From Cellulosimicrobium composti (lineage in GTDB: Bacteria; Actinomycetota; Actinomycetes; Actinomycetales; Cellulomonadaceae), in contig NZ_WMKA01000022.1 in assembly GCF_009711085.1 (NCBI RefSeq), forward strand, positions 1-60,112: DNA of 60,112 nt, given 5' to 3'. Positions 17,116 through 25,506 of this stretch are shown here, one piece after another (the stretch's first letter is position 1; every line of letters begins with the position of its first letter). The notes under the pieces are model-generated. The model worked only from the letters and a program-made list of their open reading frames with translations. It had not been told where the DNA came from and made no database searches. The position numbers and the translations under genes were made by a program.

Positions 17116-18771
17116 GTGCCGCACCGTCCCGCCCCGTTCCGCGTCACCACCCACGGCGGTCCCTCCGCGCCCCGCCTCGCTCGCGCGGGCGCCGTGCCCG
17201 CCGCCGTCGTGCTCGGTCTCGTGCTCGCCGGGTGCTCCGGCGGCTCGCCCGCGCCGGCGTCCGCGCCGGCGTCGTCGACGCTCGCGCTCGCCGAGTCGGC
17301 CGAGTACACGACGCTCAACCCCCTCGAGCAGCCGCTCGGGATCACGGGGAAGATGTACGACGGCCTGGTGCGGGTCGGGGCGGACGGGGTGCTCGAGCCG
17401 GGGCTGGCGAGCGCGATGCCCACGCCGGACGAGGACCTGACGACGTGGACCGTGACGCTGCGCGAGGACGTCACCTTCTCCGACGGGACGGCGTTCGACG
17501 CGCAGGACGTCGTGGCGGCGTACACGGCCGTGCGCGACCCCGCCTACGGCTCGCCGCTCGCCACGGACTACGAGATGGTCGAGTCCGTCACGGCGCCGGA
17601 CCCGACGACCGTCGTCTTCGAGCTGTCGTACCCGTACGCCGGCCTGCCCGCGCGCCTCACGCTCGGCGTGCCGGCGGCCGAGGCCCTCGGGGCGTCCGTC
17701 GCCGACTCGGCGCTCGCCTCCGAGCCCGTCGGGACGGGCCCGTACGAGGTCGCCGAGTGGCGCCGCGGCGACTCGCTCACACTCGCAGCGCGCGACGACT
17801 GGTGGGGAGGGACGGCGCAGGTCACGACGATCCACCTCGTCTTCGTCCCGGACGAGACGGCGCGCGCCCAGCGGGTCCGGTCGGGCGAGGTCGACGGCGC
17901 GCAGCTCTCGCCCCTGACCGCCGCGTCGCTCGACGGCGCCGACGGGATCGAGGTCGTGACGAACCCGTCCGCCGACTTCCGCGCGATCTCCTTGCCGAGC
18001 ACCCTGCCGTTCTTCGCCGACGCCCGTGTGCGGGTCGCCCTCAACCTCGCGACCGACCGCGACGCCATGGTCGAGGGCATCCTCCAGGGCGACGGCGTGG
18101 CGGTGTCGACCCCGTTCACGCCCGCGCAGGGGGACGCATGGTCGCCCGACGCCGCGTTCGAGCACGACCCCGACGGCGCCGCCGCGCTGCTCGACGCCGC
18201 CGGCTGGACGGCGGGTCCGGGCGGCGTCCGGGCCAAGGACGGCGTGCCGCTCGCGTTCGACCTCATGTACTTCGCGGACGACACGCTGCGCCGCGACGTC
18301 GCCCAGGCCTTCGCGTCCGACATGGCGCAGGTCGGCGTCGAGGTGCGCCTTGAGGGCGTCGACCGGCCGCAGGCCGTCGCCGGCATGCGGGACAAGGCGT
18401 TCGTCCTCGGCGGCGGGGACATGCCGTACGACCCCGACCCGCAGGTGTACCGCGTGCTGCACTCCGCGTTCGCCCCCTACGACGAGGACGACGCGTACTC
18501 GAACCCGTCCATGTACGCCGACCCCCAGGTGGACGCCCTCCTCGACACCGCGCGGCGCGAGCCCGACGCCGCCGCGCGCGCCGCGACGTACCGCGAGCTG
18601 CAGGCCCGGCTGATCGCCGACCCGCCGATGGTCACCGTGTTCGCGCTCGAGCACACCTACGTCGCGCGCGGGCTCGACGCGTGGGACGGCGTCGTGCCGG
18701 TCGTCGAGCCGCACGAGCACGGCGTCGCGTGGGGCCCGTGGTGGAACGTGCAGGAGTGGACGGCGCGATGA
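17116..18771 (+). CDS. Second family-5 ABC substrate-binding lipoprotein
   Basis: The 551-residue lipoprotein starts at GTG 17116. The signal has the lipobox LAGC (Cys40) after an Arg-rich n-region. SBP_bac_5 landmarks are LNPLEQPLGITGKMYDGLV, VTLREDVTFSDGTAFDAQDV and GTGPYEVAEWRRGD. It differs clearly from the first binding protein, so the island imports two ligands or a ligand in two forms. Its stop overlaps the next permease by ATGA, so it forms a complete transporter with the two permeases and the ATPase that follow. Nickel-chelate, opine or peptide binding are the usual family roles; the actual ligand is unknown. Confidence 0.88.
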   Translation: MPHRPAPFRVTTHGGPSAPRLARAGAVPAAVVLGLVLAGCSGGSPAPASAPASSTLALAESAEYTTLNPLEQPLGITGKMYDGLVRVGADGVLEPGLASAMPTPDEDLTTWTVTLREDVTFSDGTAFDAQDVVAAYTAVRDPAYGSPLATDYEMVESVTAPDPTTVVFELSYPYAGLPARLTLGVPAAEALGASVADSALASEPVGTGPYEVAEWRRGDSLTLAARDDWWGGTAQVTTIHLVFVPDETARAQRVRSGEVDGAQLSPLTAASLDGADGIEVVTNPSADFRAISLPSTLPFFADARVRVALNLATDRDAMVEGILQGDGVAVSTPFTPAQGDAWSPDAAFEHDPDGAAALLDAAGWTAGPGGVRAKDGVPLAFDLMYFADDTLRRDVAQAFASDMAQVGVEVRLEGVDRPQAVAGMRDKAFVLGGGDMPYDPDPQVYRVLHSAFAPYDEDDAYSNPSMYADPQVDALLDTARREPDAAARAATYRELQARLIADPPMVTVFALEHTYVARGLDAWDGVVPVVEPHEHGVAWGPWWNVQEWTAR

Positions 18772-19811
18772 CGACGCTCCAGGACGCCGCGCCACCGCCG
18801 GGCGCGCGCACGACCGGCTCCCGCACGACCGGCTCCCGCGCGTCCGCCGCGCTCCGGCTCGCCGGCCGGCGCCTCGCGTGGGCCCTGCCGCTCGTCGTCG
18901 TCATCAGCCTGGCCGTGTTCGCGCTCGCCGCGGTCTCGCCCACGGACGCCGCGGCGTCGTTCCTCGGCGCGCGCGACGAGTTCGCGGGCGCCGCGGCCCG
19001 GCAGGGCGTCGAGGGCCTCCTCGGCGACCGGCACTGGCTCGCGTCGTGGTGGGAATGGGTGGTCGGCGCCCCCGGCGGCGATCTCGGGTGGTCGACGTCG
19101 GTGCGCGCTGACGTCGGGGCCGTCGTCGCGGCGCGGCTGCCCTGGACGCTGCTGCTCATGGTTCTCGGGCTCGCGCTCGCCGCGGTCCTCGGCGTGGTGC
19201 TCGCGCTCGTCGCCGCGCTGCGGCCGCACGGCGTGCTCGCGCGCGTCCTCGCCGGCGGCCTGTGGGCGCTGTCGGCGGTGCCGTCCTTTCTCGTGGCCAC
19301 GACCCTCATGGCCGTGCTGTCCCTCGGTCTCGGGTGGCTGCCCGCGGGCGGCCTCACCGACCCGGGCGCGCCGGTCACCGCCGCGCAGGTCGGGCGTCAC
19401 CTGGTGCTCCCCGTGCTCGCGGTCGCACTGTCGCAGCTGCCGTGGATCGCGCTGCACCTGCACCGCGCGACCACCGACCAGCTGCGCACCACCTCGACCG
19501 AGGCCGCGCGCCTGCGCGGCGTGCCGGAGCGGCGCGTCCTCGCCCGCCACGTCCTGCCCGGCGCGGCGGTGCCGACGCTCGCGATCGCGGGTGCCCGCCT
19601 GCCCGAGGTCGTCGCCGGGTCGGTGCTCGTGGAGCAGGTGTTCGGCTGGCCGGGCCTGGGCCAGGGCCTCGTGCAGGCGGCCCTCGCGCAGGACTTCGCA
19701 CTGCTCGCCGCGGCCACCGTGCTCCTCACGGGGGTCGCGCTGCTCGGCGGCCTCCTCGCCGACCTCGCCCTTGTCCGGATCGACCCGAGGACGGACCCCG
19801 ATGCGCTCTGA
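18768..19811 (+). CDS. ABC transporter permease (DppB-like), second system
   Basis: The 347-residue membrane protein has a low-complexity N-terminal tail (ARTTGSRTTGSRA) and a first helix ALPLVVVISLAVFALAAVSP. A large outside loop contains GDLGWSTSVRADVGAVVAARLPWT, typical of OppB permeases, and the EAA-type loop is TEAARLRGVPERRVLARHVLPG. It is translationally coupled to the binding protein upstream (4-bp overlap) and overlaps the next permease by 11 bp. It is the B-type half of the translocation pore. Confidence 0.88.
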   Translation: MTTLQDAAPPPGARTTGSRTTGSRASAALRLAGRRLAWALPLVVVISLAVFALAAVSPTDAAASFLGARDEFAGAAARQGVEGLLGDRHWLASWWEWVVGAPGGDLGWSTSVRADVGAVVAARLPWTLLLMVLGLALAAVLGVVLALVAALRPHGVLARVLAGGLWALSAVPSFLVATTLMAVLSLGLGWLPAGGLTDPGAPVTAAQVGRHLVLPVLAVALSQLPWIALHLHRATTDQLRTTSTEAARLRGVPERRVLARHVLPGAAVPTLAIAGARLPEVVAGSVLVEQVFGWPGLGQGLVQAALAQDFALLAAATVLLTGVALLGGLLADLALVRIDPRTDPDAL

Positions 19812-20679
19812 CCCGTACGCCCCGGCACGCCCGGCGATCCGGCCACGCCCCGTGGGCGTGATCACCGCCGCCCGGCCGCGCGCCCTGCCCGCCGGCCGCG
19901 TCGTCGCGGCGGCCGGGCTCGTCGTCCTCGTGCTCTACGCGCTGCTCGTCCCGGTCCTCGTGCCGGTCGACCTCGACCGCGTCGACTACGCGACCGGGCC
20001 CACACCGCCCTCGCTCGCGCACCCGTTCGGCACCGACCTCGCCGGCCGTGACCTCCTCGTGCGCGGCGCGCACGGGCTGCGCGTGTCCCTCGTCGCGGCG
20101 CTCGCGGGCGCGACGGGAGCGGTCGTGCTCGGGTGCCTCGTGGGGGCGGCGTGCGCGCTCGTCGGCGGGCGCCTCGACCGCTGGGGCATGCGCGTCGTGG
20201 ACGGCGTCAACGCGGTGCCGCACCTGCTGCTCGGCATCGTCGTCGCGGCGGCGCTGCGCGGGTCGCTCCTGACGATCGTGCTCGTCGTCGCCGCGACGCA
20301 CTGGACGCAGACGGCGCGGCTCGTGCGTGCCGAGCTCCTCGCGCTCGGCACGCGCGACTTCTACCGGGCCGCCGTGTCGCTCGGGCTCACGCGACGGCAG
20401 GTCCTGCGCCACCACGCAGCGCCCCGCCTCGCCGCACAGCTCGCCGTCGCGCTCGGCCTGCTCGTCCCGCACGCGGTGTGGCACGAGTCCACGCTGACGT
20501 TCCTCGGCCTCGGACTGCCGCCCCACCAGCCGTCTCTCGGGGCGCTGCTCGACCTCGGGCAGCAGGCGCTGCTGTCCGGCGCGTGGTGGACGCTCGCCGC
20601 GCCCGCCGGGCTGCTCGTCGCCGTGACGCTGTGCCTCGCGGGCTGCCTCGCCGGACGGACGGAGGACCACCATGGCTGA
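19801..20679 (+). CDS. ABC transporter permease (DppC-like), second system
   Basis: The 292-residue permease has the OppC signature HPFGTDLAGRDLLVRGAHGLRVSL and the coupling loop RAAVSLGLTRRQVLRHHAAP. About six helices are visible. The start lies inside the end of the previous gene (11-bp overlap in another frame), and its own stop overlaps the ATPase start by 8 bp, showing a very compact operon. It is the C-type partner of the permease encoded just upstream. Confidence 0.88.
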   Translation: MRSDPYAPARPAIRPRPVGVITAARPRALPAGRVVAAAGLVVLVLYALLVPVLVPVDLDRVDYATGPTPPSLAHPFGTDLAGRDLLVRGAHGLRVSLVAALAGATGAVVLGCLVGAACALVGGRLDRWGMRVVDGVNAVPHLLLGIVVAAALRGSLLTIVLVVAATHWTQTARLVRAELLALGTRDFYRAAVSLGLTRRQVLRHHAAPRLAAQLAVALGLLVPHAVWHESTLTFLGLGLPPHQPSLGALLDLGQQALLSGAWWTLAAPAGLLVAVTLCLAGCLAGRTEDHHG

Positions 20680-22297
20680 CACGACCACGACCGCGACGAC
20701 GACCGCCGGCACCGCGCCCAGGACGGGCCGCGGCACCGGCTCGGGCAGCGGTCCCGGCACCGACCCGCACGCGCATGCGGCCGCGACCGTCCGCGTGCGC
20801 GGCCTCACGATCGCTCACGGCGACGCCGTCGTACTCGACGGCGTGGACCTTGACCTCGTCCCCGGCACGGTCCACGCCGTGCTCGGGACGTCGGGTGCGG
20901 GCAAGTCGACGGTCGTCGCGGCGCTCACCGGCACGCTGCCGCGCGGCACGCGCGTCGAGGGCTCGGCTGTCCTGGAGACGACCGACGGCACGCGCGTCGA
21001 CCTGCTCGGCGCGCCGCGACGCGCCCGCCGCCGCGGGCTGGCCGGCCGGGTCGTCGGGACCGCGCCGCAGGGCGCGGGCGGGGCGTTCACGCCGACGATG
21101 ACGGTCGGGGCCCACCTGCGCGAGGTGCAGCGCGTCGCCGGTCGCGGGCGCCCGCGGCTCGGCGCCGCGCACCCGCACCTCGGCGCGGCGTCCCGCCGGC
21201 AGCTCGTCGAGCTCGCGCACGCCGCCGGGGCCGAGCCGGGCTGGCTCGAGCGCTACCCGCACCAGCTCTCCGGCGGTCAGCTCTCGCGGCTCGGCCTCGT
21301 CGCGGCGATGGTCCACCACCCGCCCGTCCTCCTCGCGGACGAGCCGACCGCGGGCCTGGACGCCGAGGCGACGCGCACGGTCGGCGCGCTGCTCGCGGCC
21401 TACGCGGCGGCGGGCCACACCGTGCTGGTCATCACGCACGACGTCGCGCTCGCGCGCCAGACCGCCCACCTGGTGACGCGCGTCGCCCGTGGGCGGGTCG
21501 TCGCGCAGGGTGCGCCCGCCGACGTCCTCGTCGACGACGCTCCCGTCGCGCGGCCGGCCCGGTCCGTCGCCGCCGACGCGCCGGCGCTCGTCGCCCGGGC
21601 GGTCGCCGCAGTGCGCGGCGACCGCCCCGTGCTCGCGCCGACCGACCTCGCGGTGCGCCGTGGCGAGGTGGTCGGCCTCACTGGGCCGTCCGGCGTCGGC
21701 AAGTCCACGCTCGCCGCGCTGCTCGCGCGGCTCGACCCGCCGGACGGGGGACAGGTCGTGCTCGCCGGGGCGCCGGGACCGGAGCGCGCCGGCTTCGACC
21801 TCCCGCCGGCCGAGCGGCGCCGGGTCGCGTGGGTGTCCCAGCACCCGCACCTGGCCGTCGACCCGCGCCTCCCGCTGCGCCGGACGGTCGAGTTGCCCGC
21901 CCGCCTCGCCGACCCCGGCGCCGACGTCACCGCGCTCGTCACCGGCCTCGCCGGGCGCCTCGGCCTCGACCCCGCGCTGCTGGACCGCCGCCCGCACGAG
22001 GTCTCCGGCGGCGAGCTGCAGCGCGCGTGCGTCGTCCGGGCGCTCGCCCTGGCCCCTGAGTTCCTCGTGCTCGACGAGGTCACGTCGATGCTCGACGCCG
22101 CGACCGCCGCGGACATCCTCGACGTCGTCGCGGACGAGGCCGCCGCGGGCGCGGGCGTGCTCCTCGTCAGCCACGACGTCGCGTCGCTGCGGGCCGTGTG
22201 CGACCGCGTGCTCAAGCTGCACCCGGGCGCCGGCGGCGCCGTCCTTCGCCCCCTGCCCGACGCCGACCCCACCCCGCTCCGGAAGGACCCCGCATGA
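20672..22297 (+). CDS. Fused double ATPase of the second peptide/nickel-type ABC importer
   Basis: The 541-residue chain has two ATPase domains. The first has Walker A GTSGAGKST (about 71-79), signature LSGGQLSRL and Walker B VLLADEPTAGLD. The second has Walker A GPSGVGKST (about 345-353), signature VSGGELQRA and Walker B FLVLDEVTSMLD, with Val replacing the usual Pro of DEPT. Unlike the first fused ATPase it lacks the Cys-rich C-terminal oligopeptide motif and has a Thr/Gly-rich N-terminal tail, so the two transporters are not recent duplicates. The 3' end overlaps the acetyltransferase start (ATGA), tying that enzyme to this importer. Confidence 0.9.
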   Translation: MADTTTTATTTAGTAPRTGRGTGSGSGPGTDPHAHAAATVRVRGLTIAHGDAVVLDGVDLDLVPGTVHAVLGTSGAGKSTVVAALTGTLPRGTRVEGSAVLETTDGTRVDLLGAPRRARRRGLAGRVVGTAPQGAGGAFTPTMTVGAHLREVQRVAGRGRPRLGAAHPHLGAASRRQLVELAHAAGAEPGWLERYPHQLSGGQLSRLGLVAAMVHHPPVLLADEPTAGLDAEATRTVGALLAAYAAAGHTVLVITHDVALARQTAHLVTRVARGRVVAQGAPADVLVDDAPVARPARSVAADAPALVARAVAAVRGDRPVLAPTDLAVRRGEVVGLTGPSGVGKSTLAALLARLDPPDGGQVVLAGAPGPERAGFDLPPAERRRVAWVSQHPHLAVDPRLPLRRTVELPARLADPGADVTALVTGLAGRLGLDPALLDRRPHEVSGGELQRACVVRALALAPEFLVLDEVTSMLDAATAADILDVVADEAAAGAGVLLVSHDVASLRAVCDRVLKLHPGAGGAVLRPLPDADPTPLRKDPA

Positions 22298-23454
22298 CCT
22301 CCACCGTCCTCGGCTTCACGTCGCTCACCGGCGCCGTCGGCGTGAAGGACGACCGCCCCGACCTCGCGCTGCTCGGCGTGACGACCCCCGGTGCCACGTC
22401 CGCCGCGGTGCTCACGCGGTCCCTGTTTTCGGGACCGAGCGTCCGCCTCGCACGCGAGGTCGACCTGTCGGCGCTGCGCGGCGTGGTCGTCGTCTCGGGA
22501 AACGCGAACGTCGCGACGGGGGAGCAGGGCCTGGCCGACGCCCGGCGGCTGCGCGCGTGGGCGGCGGAGCGCCTCGGGTGCGGGCCGGAGGAGGTGCTCG
22601 TCGCCTCGACGGGCGTCATCGGCGTGCCCTACCCGCTCGACCGCATGGGCCCCGGGCTCGACGCGCTCCCCGGCCCCGGTCCGCTCGACGTCGACGCGTT
22701 CGCGCAGGCGATCATGACGACGGACACGCGCCCCAAGGTCGCGTCGCGCACCGTGCCGACGCGGACGGGTGCGGCGACCGTCACCGGCGTCGCCAAGGGC
22801 GTCGGCATGATCGAGCCCGACATGGCGACGATGCTCTCGTTCGTCGTGACGGACGCCCAGGTCCCGGCCGACGACCTCGACCGGGTGTTCCGGGCCGTCG
22901 TCGCGCGCACGTACAACGCGGTGAGCGTCGACTCCGACACGTCGACGTCGGACACCGCGGCCGTGATCGCGTCCGGTGCGGCGGGGCCCGTCGACCTCGC
23001 GGCGTTCGAGGCGGCGCTGCTCGAGGTCTGCACCGACCTGGTGAAGATGATCGCCTCCGACGGCGAGGGTGCCACGACGCTCATCGAGGTCCACGTCACC
23101 GGCGCGCGCGACGACGCGCAGGCCAAGCTCGTCGCCAAGGCCGTCGTGAACTCGCCGCTCGTCAAGACGGCCGTGCACGGCGCCGACCCGAACTGGGGGC
23201 GCGTCGCGATGGCCGTCGGGAAGTGCGCGACGGAGACCGACATCCACGAAGAGCGCGTGCGCATCGCGTTCGGCGGGCTCGAGACGTACCCCGCGCCGGT
23301 CTCAGCCGAGCGCCGGGCGGAGCTCGAGGCGTACCTCGCGCGCGAGGAGGTTGTCATCGAGGTGGACCTCGGCATCGCCGCAGGCAGGTTCACGGCGTAC
23401 GGGTGCGACCTCACCGAGGGGTACATCCGCATCAACGCGGATTACACCACGTGA
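22294..23454 (+). CDS. argJ: Glutamate N-acetyltransferase / ornithine acetyltransferase (ArgJ/OAT2-like)
   Basis: The 386-residue enzyme is of the self-cleaving ArgJ/OAT family. Thr179 in EPDMATML is the expected autocatalytic cleavage site and nucleophile, and STGVIG (105-110) supplies the oxyanion-hole Thr-Gly. Further family motifs are NAVSVDSDTSTSDTA, SDGEGATTLIEV, DPNWGRVAMA and the C-terminal GCDLTEGYIRINADYTT. The family moves an acetyl group between N-acetylornithine and glutamate in the cytosol. NAVSVDSDTSTSDT, rather than the more usual NRITVDGDTSTND, recalls OAT2 of clavulanic-acid clusters more than housekeeping ArgJ; that comparison is from memory. It is coupled to an importer and is not beside other arg genes, pointing to a catabolic or specialised role. 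Confidence 0.88.
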   Translation: MTSTVLGFTSLTGAVGVKDDRPDLALLGVTTPGATSAAVLTRSLFSGPSVRLAREVDLSALRGVVVVSGNANVATGEQGLADARRLRAWAAERLGCGPEEVLVASTGVIGVPYPLDRMGPGLDALPGPGPLDVDAFAQAIMTTDTRPKVASRTVPTRTGAATVTGVAKGVGMIEPDMATMLSFVVTDAQVPADDLDRVFRAVVARTYNAVSVDSDTSTSDTAAVIASGAAGPVDLAAFEAALLEVCTDLVKMIASDGEGATTLIEVHVTGARDDAQAKLVAKAVVNSPLVKTAVHGADPNWGRVAMAVGKCATETDIHEERVRIAFGGLETYPAPVSAERRAELEAYLAREEVVIEVDLGIAAGRFTAYGCDLTEGYIRINADYTT

Positions 23455-23648
23455 CGCACGTCGCAACTCCCGGCCTGGGGCAGGCGAGCCTCGGTGCCCT
23501 CCACCCAGGTCTTCACGGATTTGCCGGAGACCCAGGGGCAGTGCTCGCAGCGTGCGCGGAAGATCGTGTGACGGTCGTTGGGGTCGATGGGCTCGACGAT
23601 CACGCGCGGTCTGGCGATCGTCTGGTGCGGGTTGGTCGTGGCGGCCAT
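23442..23648 (-). CDS. Small CxxC-containing hypothetical protein
   Basis: The 68-residue product contains a single CEHCPWVSGKS motif plus one further Cys near the end (AGSCDVRHVV), a plausible zinc or redox site. A weak Shine-Dalgarno (GAAGGG) precedes the ATG at 23648. It overlaps the OAT stop by 13 bp on the opposite strand and lies just downstream of the broken sigma-like gene on the same strand, so the two may once have formed a unit. No function can be assigned. The short length leaves open that it is itself a fragment. Confidence 0.5.
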   Translation of the reverse strand: MAATTNPHQTIARPRVIVEPIDPNDRHTIFRARCEHCPWVSGKSVKTWVEGTEARLPQAGSCDVRHVV

Positions 23649-24597
23649 GGCGGATCCCTTCGGCGTGGTGTTCGGCGGGCCGTCACGCAGCGCGCGCGCC
23701 GGGGCGCGGCCGCGGTGAGGTCGATGGGCTGTTCCATCTCGGCGCGCACGGCCTGGGTGAGCTTGCGCTTGGCGCGTGAGCAGCGCTGGCGGACATTGTC
23801 CTCGGTGATGCCGAGCTCCCTGGCGACGGCGGGGATCTGCGCGCGCAGGTTGCCCGGCAGGTAGGTGCTGGCGAGCAGCTGCGCCTCGCCGCGGGTGATC
23901 ACGTTCCTGGCCAGGCCCCAGTGGATGACCTGGAGCAGGTCGGACTCCTCGGTGATCTCGCGCAGGTCGCTCGGGTCGGTCGGGTTCTGGCCGAGCAGAG
24001 GCTGGTGGGCGCGGGTCTCGTGGCGATCGCGCTCGTGGTGGAGCAGAGGTCGTCGGGGGCGATGGGGATCTCCTGGAGCTTGCCGCGGTCCTTCTGCGCG
24101 GTGCTGCGGTGGAGGGTGTCGAGTGCGAGGTTGGCCGCGACCCGGGTCGCCCGGCGCTCGACGGGGTAGTGCGCCATGACGTCCCAGAACTCGGCGATGA
24201 CGATGTGTCGGCCGTCTTCGTGGGAGTCGTGGCCGGCGCCGATGGGGGAGACCTTGTCGTCGCGTGCGGCGTTCGCCATGCGGGTGAGCTTGGGGAGCAT
24301 CGCCTGCAGGACCGTGCGGCCGGCGAGCTGCTGCCCGTTCTGGAAGAGGCGGATGAGCGCGAGGAGCAGTTCGTTGGTCCGGGTGTAGTTGCCGGCGTCG
24401 ATCGCGTCGACGATGTCGCCGGGGCGGGTGAGCCCGGTCAGGGCGTGCTCGTCGCGGGCCCAGCGGCGCACGATCCGGGTCGTGGATGGCTGGGCGTGGA
24501 GTGCTGCCCACTCCTGGGTGAGCTACTGCAGCAGGCGTGACTTCACGTTCTGCGGCGCGGTGTCGTGCTGGCGGAACAGCCGGGTGGTCGTGGTCAC
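23600..24597 (-). pseudogene. Broken sigma-70-like / HTH regulatory gene
   Basis: Reading from a GTG at 24597 gives a coherent protein interrupted twice. A TAG at 24523-24525 falls after RLLQ, and a frameshift near 24045 falls within a stretch reading APDDL-x-HHERDRHE. After the shift the frame contains LLASTYLPGNLRAQIPAVARELGITEDNVRQRCSRAKRKLTQAV, which looks like a sigma region-4 helix-turn-helix. Upstream parts (GNYTRTNELLLALIRLFQNGQQ, HIVIAEFWDVMAHYPVERR) are typical of sigma-like proteins annotated on actinobacterial mobile DNA. Either lesion alone would inactivate it. The natural 3' end is uncertain, and the open frame runs into the small gene below. Confidence 0.7.
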
Positions 24598-24876
24598 GGT
24601 GGGCCCCCTTGGGTGTCGTGCGTTTCTGCCTGGACCGTAGAAACACTTGCCGCGAAGCGTCCACCTTGTGTGGGTCGTCGGCGCGGTGTTCCTGCGTGCT
24701 GTGACCAGCCAACTCCGGGCCCCTTGCCGGGTCTCTTGCCCGTTCGGAGTCCGATCGAGATTCGTTGCGGGGCAAGGGATCTCGGGCTCCGGGGTGCTCT
24801 TGCCCGCTGCGCCGTGGCGTCGGTGCACCGGATCGGACGTCGGCTCATCTGTGCGCACGAACTCGGTCGCGAATCG
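24598..24876. other. Right edge of the island, non-coding as far as can be seen
   Basis: Between the start of the broken sigma-like gene and the resumption of UGDH no convincing gene is seen. The stretch is less GC-rich than average and contains GGCCCCTTGCCGGG. The last 13 bases (CGGTCGCGAATCG) mirror the left end of the island apart from one base. It probably carries the promoter of the sigma-like gene and the element end. Confidence 0.5.
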
Positions 24877-25506
24877 ATGGCGCTCGACCGTCGCATCGGC
24901 GGGGACTACCTGGGAGTCGGCCTCGGGTTCGGCGGGGGCTGCCTGCCGAAGGACATCCGGGCGTTCGCGGCCCGCGCGCGCGAGCTCGGGGTGGGCGACG
25001 CCGTGTCGTTCCTCGACGAGGTCGACGCGATCAACGACCGCTGCCGCGACCGCGCGGTCGAGCTCGCGCGCGCGGCGTGCGGCGGCTCGCTCGCGGACCG
25101 GCGCGTCGCGGTGCTCGGTGCCGCCTTCAAGCCGGACAGCGACGACGCGCGCAGCTCACCCGCGCTCGCCCTCGCACGGGCGGTCGCCGCCGAGGGGGCC
25201 GACGTCGTGGTCACCGACCCGCAGGCCCTCGCGCTCGCGCAGGCCGCCGCGCCCGAGCTCGGGTACGCCGCGGACGTGCGCGAGGCGGCCGCCGGCGCCG
25301 ACGTCGTCGTGCTCGCGACCGAGTGGGACGAGTACCGCGCGCTCGACCCGCACGCCCTGGCGCGGGTCGTCCGCGCTCCGCACCTCGTGGACGCGCGCAA
25401 CGCCGTGGACCGTGCGCGGTGGCGCGCCGCCGGGTGGGACGTGCGCGCGCTCGGCGTCGCCGCCGTGCGCGCGGCGCCCGCTCAGTCGAGCAGCCCGACG
25501 GCGTAG
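24877..25506 (+). pseudogene. UDP-glucose 6-dehydrogenase, C-terminal half
   Basis: The frame contains the UGDH catalytic motif GFGGGCLPKDIRAF (active-site Cys), the linker AVSFLDEVDAINDR and the UDP-binding domain with VAVLGAAFKPDSDDARSSPALALARAV and VVLATEWDEYRAL. It corresponds exactly to what is missing from the 3372-4103 fragment, and both share the CGAT at the junction. The ATG at 24877 is an internal Met codon of the original gene, not a native start, and no Shine-Dalgarno precedes it. Without the NAD-binding half it should be inactive. Its end overlaps a small convergent gene by 25 bp. Confidence 0.92.

Larger units (their letters stand above)
4084..24878. mobile_element. About 20.8-kb genomic island inserted in the UGDH gene
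   Basis: The two halves of one UGDH gene flank this block. The left junction reads GGCA-CGAT-TGCG and the right junction GAAT-CGAT-GGCG, so CGAT occurs at both ends and would be present once in the uninterrupted gene. Short imperfect inverted repeats are also visible at the ends (CGATTGCGACCG at 4084-4095, and the complement of CGGTCGCGAATCG at 24864-24876, one base longer). The island holds a tnpB-like remnant, an AAA ATPase, a LacI regulator, two ureohydrolases, transporters, an OAT, a small CxxC protein and a broken sigma-like gene. No integrase or intact transposase is seen, so the transfer mechanism is unknown. The 4-bp repeat could be a target duplication or microhomology at a rearrangement. 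Confidence 0.85.

Noticed and set aside
24523-24858. 111-codon minus-strand open frame at the right island edge
   Set aside because: Most of it lies upstream of the likely GTG start of the broken sigma-like gene and shows no protein-like pattern.
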